A program made the translations under genes and the position numbers. Shown here piece by piece: positions 1 to 4,148 of a DNA stretch of 6,848 nucleotides. Position 1 is the stretch's first letter. Every line of letters starts with the position of its first letter. The stretch is from Pseudobdellovibrionaceae bacterium (GTDB taxonomy: Bacteria; Bdellovibrionota; Bdellovibrionia; Bdellovibrionales; JAMPXM01), in contig JALHOI010000169.1 of assembly GCA_022843085.1 (NCBI GenBank), forward strand, positions 1 through 6,848. The letters run 5' to 3'. Under the pieces are notes generated by a model. That model was not told where the DNA came from. It saw only the letters and a program-made list of their open reading frames with translations, and did not search any database.

Positions 1-98
1 CGAACGCGTTGGGCATCACCATCAAGACGCTCTACAACAAACTGCACGAGTACGGCGAATTCGAAAAATACGCCGTTCATTCGAAGCCAAAAGTCTAA
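1..98 (+). CDS. C-terminal end of an NtrC-family (sigma-54-dependent) response regulator, 5' partial
   Basis: Only the last 31 residues are present, read from base 3 (bases 1-2 finish an earlier codon), with a TAA stop at 96-98. The peptide contains LGITIKTLYNKLHEYG, which matches the recognition-helix half of the Fis-type helix-turn-helix (HTH_8) that closes NtrC-family enhancer-binding proteins; the TLYNKL core is typical. In that family this domain binds upstream activator sequences, while an absent AAA+ domain contacts sigma-54. The receiver and ATPase domains lie outside the window, so the signal and targets cannot be told. A 14-residue tail follows the helix. An intrinsic terminator lies 33 bases past the stop. 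The family call is fairly safe; the specific gene is unknown. Confidence 0.8.
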   Translation, partial: NALGITIKTLYNKLHEYGEFEKYAVHSKPKV

Positions 99-131
99 CC
101 ACCCGCAAAAGGTGCCAGGCCCTATTTCTTG

Positions 132-167
132 AAACGATGCGTCGACATAGGTCGCATCGTTTTTTTT
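132..167 (+). terminator. Rho-independent terminator after the response regulator gene
   Basis: A perfect 10-bp stem pairs AAACGATGCG (132-141) with CGCATCGTTT (153-162) across an 11-base loop. It is followed by an unbroken T run (160-167) that overlaps the end of the 3' arm. This is a classic intrinsic terminator on the plus strand. It ends only seven bases before the AAGGAG of the next gene, so any promoter for that gene must lie upstream of, or overlap, the terminator. It may therefore also act as an attenuator. Confidence 0.85.
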
Positions 168-188
168 CGACTTCAAGGAGCAACGGAC

Positions 189-788
189 ATGACCCTGCGG
201 ATGGATAGCTACAAGAAAAGTTTGATCGTTTTAGCGATCTTTTGCTCTTTCATGGCCGGACTCTCATCAGCGGACGCAGCTAAGGCGCTGAGCACCAACC
301 GCTTGAACCCCGAAAAAACATTGATTCAGAATGCAGACGGCGACCTCGTTTTGAACCGCACAGCAAGCGACGTCACAAAAGTTTTAATTCCGGTCGCTCC
401 GTTTCAAGGCGATTCAGGGTTGGTGGTGAAAACAAATCTCACGATCAATTATGAAGACGGACTTAAGAAGCTATCCGTCGTTGGTTCGGGTGGTGTTAAC
501 CGCGCACTGACGTGCGAGGTGTTTACGGTGACGAAAGAATCCTCGACACTTTACGCCTCGAAAGCGAAGCGCGGTGGCGATATCGAGCACGGGGGAACCC
601 GCACTGACACAGTTATCCGTGCCGATTGCGTCAACCAGGCCAAGCAGCCGGTGACGGCTTACGTTTCGTTCGACGATGACGCCTATTCCGTCATCCTGAC
701 TGAATCCTTAAGTGGCGATTCGTTAAATAGCGTGTCACCGCGCTTCGACATCGTAATTGGCCCCTTGCGGAAGCCAAACTCACATTAG
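189..788 (+). CDS. Secreted protein of unknown function with N-terminal signal peptide
   Basis: This 199-residue protein is not a family I recognise. The ATG at 189 was chosen because AAGGAG (175-180) lies eight bases upstream and a signal peptide follows at once. The longer frame from a TTG at 129 would run through the terminator hairpin. Residues 1-30 have a basic start (DSYKK), a hydrophobic core (SLIVLAIFCSFMAG) and a small-residue site ending SADA, so Sec export with cleavage near residue 30 is likely. The mature part is about 169 residues, with beta-strand-like alternation, no further membrane segment, and two cysteines (109 and 147) that could form one disulfide after export. An acidic patch (FDDD) lies near 161-164. 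It stands alone between two terminators. Periplasmic or extracellular location is inferred; function is unknown. Confidence 0.75.
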   Translation: MTLRMDSYKKSLIVLAIFCSFMAGLSSADAAKALSTNRLNPEKTLIQNADGDLVLNRTASDVTKVLIPVAPFQGDSGLVVKTNLTINYEDGLKKLSVVGSGGVNRALTCEVFTVTKESSTLYASKAKRGGDIEHGGTRTDTVIRADCVNQAKQPVTAYVSFDDDAYSVILTESLSGDSLNSVSPRFDIVIGPLRKPNSH

Positions 789-807
789 CTTTCGCGATCG
801 TGGAAAG

Positions 808-834
808 AAAAAAACCGAGGTGTAACCCTCGGTT
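808..834 (-). terminator. Intrinsic terminator of the K/A-rich protein gene (possibly shared by both strands)
   Basis: AACCGAGG (813-820) pairs perfectly with CCTCGGTT (827-834) around a six-base loop. Read on the minus strand, the stem is followed by seven consecutive U (814 to 808), so it strongly terminates the gene ending at 870. On the plus strand it lies 25 bases after the stop of the secreted-protein gene but is followed only by CTTTGAG, so plus-strand termination would be weaker. The convergent arrangement suits a bidirectional terminator. Its core is almost identical to the stem-loop at 1423-1445. Confidence 0.85.
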
Positions 835-869
835 CTTTGAGTTCATCGTGAATCGGCTTTTACCCGATC

Positions 870-1364
870 CTAGACGTAACCTTCGTCGTCTTCGTCTTCA
901 TCTTCAACAACTCCGCCAACTTCTTCCTCGTCATCGAAATCATCTGCTTCTTCATCGGTCGGTTCTTTTACCGCGCCCTCGTTTTCGTCGAGTTCGTCTT
1001 CACCAGCACCGGCGTCTTCAATTTCAAGTGTCGAGTCATCCATGTCGTCGGCATCGTTATACGATTTGGTCGGCGGAACATACGGAACTACTTTTTTGAC
1101 CGCGGGCTTCGCAGTTTTCGCAGTTGCTTTTTTGGCCGTCGTTTTCGTCGTCGATTTCGCAGTCGATTTAGCGGTTGATTTCTTAGCTGCTTTTTTTGCA
1201 GTCGATTTGACTGTTGATTTAGCGGTTGATTTCTTAGCTGCTTTTTTTGTCGCTTTTGGAGCAGCCTTTTTCGTCGCTTTTTTCGCGGTCGATTTCGCAG
1301 AACTCTTGGCTGCTTTTTTCGTTGTTGTTTTCGCTGCTTTTTTTGTCGTTTTCTTTTTCGCCAT
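870..1364 (-). CDS. Histone H1-like Lys/Ala-rich protein with acidic C-terminal tail
   Basis: A 164-residue protein in two halves of opposite charge. Residues 1-91 are almost only Lys, Ala, Thr and Ser in runs such as KKAAKK and STAKST, like the tail of eukaryotic histone H1 and bacterial H1-like proteins (Hc1, AlgP type), which bind DNA or RNA without sequence specificity. A short linker (VVPYVPPTK, 92-100) leads to a strongly acidic region (about 105-161; e.g. DDFDDEEE and EDEDEDDE) ending EGYV. The start at 1364 (MAKKKTTKK) is preceded by GGGGGA with nine bases between the G run and ATG; the 32 extra residues available upstream look non-coding and cross a stem-loop. Composition suggests an intrinsically disordered nucleoid or RNA-binding protein. 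The acidic tail could mask the basic half or recruit partners. The gene has an internal 51-nt repeat and a strong terminator. The exact role is unknown. Confidence 0.8.
   Translation of the reverse strand: MAKKKTTKKAAKTTTKKAAKSSAKSTAKKATKKAAPKATKKAAKKSTAKSTVKSTAKKAAKKSTAKSTAKSTTKTTAKKATAKTAKPAVKKVVPYVPPTKSYNDADDMDDSTLEIEDAGAGEDELDENEGAVKEPTDEEADDFDDEEEVGGVVEDEDEDDEGYV
1165..1249. repeat. In-gene direct repeat: two identical 34-bp copies, 51 bp apart
   Basis: Positions 1165-1198 and 1216-1249 are identical over 34 bases, beginning GATTTAGCGG and ending in a run of seven T and a G. The offset is 51 bp, or 17 codons, so the repeat keeps the frame of the minus-strand K/A-rich gene and encodes the doubled KKAAKKSTAKST segments (residues 40-51 and 57-68). 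Identity at the nucleotide level points to recent duplication or homogenisation rather than amino-acid bias alone. Copy number may vary between strains. Confidence 0.8.
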
Positions 1365-1422
1365 CGTGATTTTCCCCCGGGTCAATGCACCAAGTTTGAA
1401 TGCACTTTGCCCTGAATGGCAA

Positions 1423-1450
1423 CAACGAGGATGTAACCCTCGCTGTTTTT
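1423..1450. terminator. Stem-loop between the lipoprotein and K/A-rich genes, probable terminator
   Basis: The arms 1423-1430 and 1438-1445 enclose a seven-base loop. On the minus strand the pairing is CAGCGAGG with CCTCGTTG, eight pairs including one G-U. It lies 64 bases past the lipoprotein gene stop at 1509 and upstream of the next minus-strand start at 1364. No U run follows on the minus strand (only TTGCC). On the plus strand a T run (1446-1450) follows, but the stem has an A-C mismatch. It could be a modest terminator of the lipoprotein transcript or a 5' leader structure of the K/A-rich gene. It shares its core and loop with the stem-loop at 813-834. Confidence 0.5.
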
Positions 1451-1508
1451 CACGCCGCACATGTTAGACGCAGTCCGACTGGCGGGTCGGAATCGGCCAA
1501 GCCGTGGA

Positions 1509-2267
1509 CTACAAAAGGTCGTCGATGGCTCGAGCCAGGTCGTCCGGCAGCGCAACCGAAACGAAAAACCCGCCGTCAAAGCCAGGTTTGGCTGGGACAG
1601 AAGTGAAATATCCGAAAGTTCGTGTTCGTGCCGCGTCCCGAATAGGGAGTGTCAGTTGAATATATGGGTCGAATTTGGTCGCAACGAAAAGTCCGACGAC
1701 GGTTGGGCTGAGGTAAAGGGCGCCTTTTAAAGTTCCAGATTTGTTAAATGAGACCCCGATCGATGGCAGTTCGCCTTCGGGAATTGCCGGCAAGGGGCTA
1801 CCGTTCGGCAGTCGACTGCTCGGTAGCGAATCGACACCTCGTAGCACTTTGGCGAGCGGAATTCGCAGGACGAGCGCCGATGTTCCATCAGGGCTGGGCT
1901 CGATGCCCACGGTCGTACCTGGAATTTCGGGTATCGATATAGGAATTTGTGCTCCAATCGAGAGTCCTGCGATGAACGGAAGCCGAACAACCAACATTTT
2001 GGCGACTTTATCGATCTCGACAACTTTGGTTTTGTCGAAGCGACCGCCATTGATCGCGCCATCAAATTCAACTGCGTCCCAGCTAGGGGATGGAGTGCTA
2101 GGGTCAGCACCTGGTGTGCCTGTGGCGCAAGCTGCTGTCGAACACGCGGCCGAAGTATCGGTTGAAAATCCGGGCGAGCACGCCGTTGTTGTCAGCACGA
2201 GTAGTGAAGCGAATGTTGCGAGACATGCGACTCTAAGCGGGCGGTGTGTGTTCGTATGAGTATTCAT
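1509..2267 (-). CDS. Putative lipoprotein of unknown function
   Basis: A 252-residue protein. The ATG at 2267 has AAGGAG (2274-2279 on the complementary strand) six bases away; an upstream in-frame ATG at 2318 lacks this. Residues 9-29 form a signal sequence (RPLRVACL, then a hydrophobic stretch) ending LTTTA before Cys30, followed by SPGFSTD. This resembles a lipoprotein signal, but Thr at -3 is not the usual Leu. Residues 31-62 form a Ser/Thr/Ala/Pro-rich linker with Cys42 and Cys47. The rest (63-252) is Gly/Pro-rich and beta-strand-like (e.g. MLVVRLPFIAGLSIG; SIPEIPGTTVGIEPSPDG), without a motif I can name. It is single, with its own upstream region and a possible terminator. Export and lipid anchoring are likely; function is unknown. 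Confidence 0.75.
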   Translation of the reverse strand: MNTHTNTHRPLRVACLATFASLLVLTTTACSPGFSTDTSAACSTAACATGTPGADPSTPSPSWDAVEFDGAINGGRFDKTKVVEIDKVAKMLVVRLPFIAGLSIGAQIPISIPEIPGTTVGIEPSPDGTSALVLRIPLAKVLRGVDSLPSSRLPNGSPLPAIPEGELPSIGVSFNKSGTLKGALYLSPTVVGLFVATKFDPYIQLTLPIRDAARTRTFGYFTSVPAKPGFDGGFFVSVALPDDLARAIDDLL

Positions 2268-2551
2268 GACGTGCTCCTTAAACGGGCGACTTAAACAAAT
2301 TTTTTTCGTGTTGGTCATCGAGCTTACGACTTTAGGATCGGACCAAGCTCGCAGGTGCTTAAGTCTAAATCTTTGAAATCATTCGGAATAAGTTAGACAG
2401 TTTTGTGAACTTTGTTTCTGCAGAAGCTCGTCGCGAGCGTGCATTCGGAAAGAGCATGCGACATGCGCACTTTGTAGTCACACCCACACAATCGTCACGA
2501 AGTTGTGACGAAACAATCGAAGTTCGCGCCGAAGCTCAAATTCCCGAACGC
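2268..2551. other. Non-coding region upstream of the lipoprotein gene
   Basis: This stretch lies between the lipoprotein start and the flagellin terminator. It holds the AAGGAG site, an A/T-rich leader (2292-2307), an inverted repeat CGAGCTT (2319-2325) with AAGCTCG (2345-2351) separated by 19 bases, a second pair GTCTAA (2363-2368) and TTAGAC (2393-2398), and the strong dyad at 2492-2511. No convincing -35/-10 pair or gene was found. The open frame on the plus strand at 2405-2608 begins with GTG, has no ribosome binding site and runs into hairpins. Confidence 0.6.
2492..2511. promoter_or_regulatory. 20-bp perfect dyad, candidate operator
   Basis: TCGTCAC (2492-2498) and GTGACGA (2505-2511) are perfect inverted copies around the six-base spacer GAAGTT. 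The size and geometry suit a dimeric helix-turn-helix regulator. It lies about 225 bases upstream of the lipoprotein start and 40 bases beyond the flagellin terminator. The half-site order (GTCAC, six bases, GTGAC) is opposite to the CRP/FNR consensus, so it is not a CRP site. No T run follows on either strand, so it is not a terminator. The regulator is unknown. Confidence 0.4.
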
Positions 2552-2582
2552 AAAAAAACCGCGACCCTCTCGGATCGCGGTT
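2552..2582 (-). terminator. Intrinsic terminator of the flagellin transcript
   Basis: AACCGCGA (2557-2564) pairs with TCGCGGTT (2575-2582), with two more C-G pairs possible inside the loop. On the minus strand the stem runs into U residues (2558 to 2552, seven A on the plus strand). It is the last of the hairpins after flagellin, 134 bases beyond the stop codon, and sets the likely 3' end of the mRNA. Confidence 0.85.
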
Positions 2583-2587
2583 CGAAT

Positions 2588-2703
2588 CTCACCGCAACAG
2601 TGCGGTGAGCCTCTCGTCTCAATCTCAGCGCAAATGTGCGCTGAGCAGCAAAGCCGCTGCACCGATGGTGCACCTTCGGTGCAACGGGACCCGGCGAAGC
2701 GCC
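2588..2703 (-). repeat. Array of hairpins in the flagellin 3' untranslated region
   Basis: In transcript order the hairpins are: a small one (2703-2693, GGCG with CGCC around three bases); one with 8-bp outer arms TGCACCGA and TCGGTGCA (2683-2658) around a ten-base loop; one with 9-bp arms CTCAGCGCA and TGCGCTGAG (2645-2624); and one with 9-bp arms CTCACCGCA and TGCGGTGAG (2609-2588). The last two have four-base loops and differ in the stem only by a swapped base pair. The centres of the three larger hairpins are at 2670.5, 2634.5 and 2598.5, exactly 36 apart. None has a U run, so they are not simply extra terminators. They may protect the mRNA from 3' exonucleases or bind a protein or RNA partner. 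Confidence 0.7.
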
Positions 2704-2715
2704 ATTAGCCGACTA

Positions 2716-3549
2716 TCAACCGATCAACTTGAGAGCCAATTGATCTTTCGAGTTCGCTTGTGCGAGCGTCGAAGTCGAAGACTGAAGCAAGATCGAGTTA
2801 CGTGTCATTTCTGCAGTCGCGCTCGCTACATCCGTGTCGCGAATTCGAGAGTTCGCAGCTGAAAGGTTCTCTTCAGCAACACCCAAGTTCGTGACAGTTG
2901 ATGTCAAACGGTTCTGAAGCGCACCAAGATTTGCGCGCATTCCGTTGACGTTTGTTTGAGCCGAATCCAGCAGTGCAAGTGCCGACTGGGCACCTTCTTT
3001 TGTTGTGAAGTCGAGACCATCAAGCCCAAGAGCGTCGATTGTCGCCGTGTTTTCCGCACCATTGTACGAAATGCGGTCCGAGAAATCGTCGTTGTTGATA
3101 CCGACTTGGAAATCGAAGCTTGGAGTCTGACCGTCGAGAAGACCGGTTGATCCCCACTTCGTAACCTGTGCAATACGCTGCATTTCGTTTTTCATCTGCT
3201 GAACTTCTTTGTCTAGGAATCCACGCTCGGTGTCGCCGACGGTATCAGAACCGGCCTGCATCGCAAGTTCACGCAAACGAGTTGTGATCGACGAAAGTTC
3301 GTTGAGACCACCTTCTGCCGTTTGAACCATCGAGATACCGTCTTGAGCGTTTCGAGACGCCTGTCGAGTCGATCGAACCTGTGCCTTTAAGTTCTCGCTG
3401 ATCGCGAGACCGGCAGCATCGTCAGCTGCTTTGTTAATGCGGCTTCCCGAAGCGAGTTTCGCCATCGAGTCGCTCATTTTCATCTGAGAGTCGTTCAAGT
3501 TACGTTGAGCATTCACTGACGCTATGTTTGTAGAAAAACGAAAACCCAT
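2716..3549 (-). CDS. fliC: Flagellin (flagellar filament protein)
   Basis: A 277-residue flagellin, the subunit exported by the flagellar type III apparatus and polymerised into the filament. Residues 1-140 form the conserved N-terminal domain, with SGSRINKAADDAAGLAIS at 34-51 and AQDGISMVQTAEGGLNE at 68-84. Residues about 190-275 form the C-terminal domain, with NRLTSTVTNLGVAEENLSAA (213-232), RIRDTDVA (235-242) and the final LKLIG. Only about 50 residues join them, so the variable D2/D3 outer domains are missing; this short form is usual in Bdellovibrio-type bacteria, which carry several flagellin genes. The start at 3549 has GGAGGA (3557-3562 region) seven bases upstream. The gene is monocistronic, with a structured leader and a hairpin-rich 3' end. 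No clear sigma-28 or sigma-54 promoter was found. Which paralogue it is cannot be told from one copy. Confidence 0.95.
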   Translation of the reverse strand: MGFRFSTNIASVNAQRNLNDSQMKMSDSMAKLASGSRINKAADDAAGLAISENLKAQVRSTRQASRNAQDGISMVQTAEGGLNELSSITTRLRELAMQAGSDTVGDTERGFLDKEVQQMKNEMQRIAQVTKWGSTGLLDGQTPSFDFQVGINNDDFSDRISYNGAENTATIDALGLDGLDFTTKEGAQSALALLDSAQTNVNGMRANLGALQNRLTSTVTNLGVAEENLSAANSRIRDTDVASATAEMTRNSILLQSSTSTLAQANSKDQLALKLIG

Positions 3550-3555
3550 TTAGAA

Positions 3556-3608
3556 ATCCTCCGTTAAACGTTCATTAAATTAAAAAATATTTCATTCACA
3601 TCCTCCTT
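3556..3608 (-). promoter_or_regulatory. Flagellin leader with two GGAGGAT motifs, possible CsrA-type control site
   Basis: On the minus strand GGAGGAT occurs twice, at 3606-3600 and 3562-3556, 44 bases apart. The proximal copy is the flagellin ribosome binding site. The distal copy lies in AAGGAGGATGT, whose AGGATGT matches the 3' seven bases of the CsrA consensus RUACARGGAUGU. In the well-studied hag leader of Bacillus subtilis, CsrA binds two GGA sites, one covering the ribosome binding site, and blocks flagellin translation. The layout here is similar. Binding is inferred, and no csrA or fliW gene is in the window. Confidence 0.4.
3575..3595 (-). CDS. Possible six-codon leader reading frame upstream of flagellin
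   Basis: ATG at 3595 opens MKYFLI followed by TAA (3577-3575). An excellent ribosome binding site, AAGGAGG (3608-3602), lies six bases upstream, better placed than most sites in this window. The frame ends 25 bases before the flagellin start. It could be a leader peptide, a decoy or standby ribosome site, or chance in an A/T-rich leader whose GGAGG serves another purpose. Confidence 0.3.
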   Translation of the reverse strand: MKYFLI

Positions 3609-4148
3609 GTTTCGAACCTTGAAGAAGCTTCGATCAAAACGATCGATACTACTTTTTAGGAACCGGCATCCGAGCCTATTGAAACGCTGTACTTTGTCGT
3701 TCGCCGTTCTCATACTCGAGTCGAGCGACGCCAATAATCCTTGTACACACTTACTCTTCCTTGAAAGCCCCCTTTCGAACTTCCGCTCGCTATTTCAAGC
3801 GAGCACACTTTTCGCCTGCGAGAGAACTTTGACCAAGCTCTCTGGCACTCCTGCGCCCTGAGAAAACGTCATGAAGAAATTCAAAATGAACTCATTCCTG
3901 ACAACACACTCATCGTCGGCCGGGGTGGTTTCTTGACAGGACGTCAGTCGCGTTCACGAATGAGTGATGAAGGTTTGACGGAGATTTGTACTAAGGTCTC
4001 GTCGAGAATCGGCGTTTTTCAATTCGAAAGGCTAGTAACGCCACGACTGTAGTCGGGGAAATTTCGATTTTAACGAGAAAAACTCGACCGAAAGCCTGTT
4101 GGAAAACGAGACGCGGGGTTGATGGAGTTTTCTGGAAAGCAGCAGAAA
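3609..4148. other. Non-coding region upstream of flagellin and downstream of the hydrolase gene
   Basis: About 540 bases with no gene I can support. It holds a dyad TCGATC/GATCGA (3630-3646, five-base spacer) in the probable flagellin leader, a 7-bp hairpin GCTCGCT/AGCGAGC (3785-3804), a weaker GAAAG/CTTTC stem near 3763-3776, an inverted pair GGCGTT (4011-4016) and AACGCC (4037-4042), and the 16-base sequence at 3990-4005 that nearly repeats the hydrolase gene end. A TTGACA at 3934-3939 faces the plus strand, but no good -10 or reading frame follows. No terminator with a T run was found after the hydrolase gene. The flagellin promoter should lie here but was not recognised. Confidence 0.55.
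3785..3804. repeat. Perfect 7-bp stem-loop in the region upstream of flagellin
   Basis: GCTCGCT (3785-3791) pairs with AGCGAGC (3798-3804) around a six-base loop. On the plus strand ACACTTTT follows, too broken a T run for a confident terminator; on the minus strand none follows. It could be an operator or a structure in a long flagellin leader. Nothing more can be said. Confidence 0.45.

Noticed and set aside
800..1099. Plus-strand open frame rich in Arg/Leu/His
   Set aside because: It is antisense to the acidic tail of the K/A-rich protein; its composition is the mirror of Asp/Glu codons, and it begins in the terminator.
1042..1467. Plus-strand open frame of 141 residues that looks like a very hydrophobic membrane protein
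   Set aside because: The Phe/Val/Ala pattern is the reverse reading of Lys/Ala/Thr repeats in the minus-strand gene. It has no ribosome binding site.
1741..2259. Plus-strand open frame of 172 residues
   Set aside because: It lies entirely opposite the lipoprotein gene, which has a good ribosome binding site and signal sequence. The plus frame has neither.
2492..2511. CRP/FNR-type binding site
   Set aside because: The half-sites are in the reverse order to TGTGA-N6-TCACA.
2405..2608. Plus-strand open frame in the non-coding region
   Set aside because: It begins with GTG without a ribosome binding site and runs through the dyad and two hairpins; its peptide has no recognisable character.
2588..2683. 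CRISPR array or REP/BIME elements as an explanation of the repeated hairpins
   Set aside because: The units are palindromes of 22-26 bases with different sequences and no identical repeat plus unique spacer pattern. The GTAG mark of REP elements is absent.
3607..3861. Plus-strand open frame of 84 residues upstream of flagellin
   Set aside because: It has no ATG or ribosome binding site, has an unusual composition, and is antisense to the probable flagellin leader.
3609..3870. Sigma-28 or sigma-54 promoter for flagellin
   Set aside because: AAAG-containing stretches on the minus strand (near 3697 and 3832) have no matching GCCGATAA at the right spacing, and no GG-N10-GC pair faces flagellin.
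4011..4055. Possible terminator of the hydrolase gene (GGCGTT/AACGCC and CGACT/AGTCG inverted pairs)
   Set aside because: The first has a 20-base loop, the second leaves too small a loop for its full stem, and neither is followed by a T run on the minus strand.
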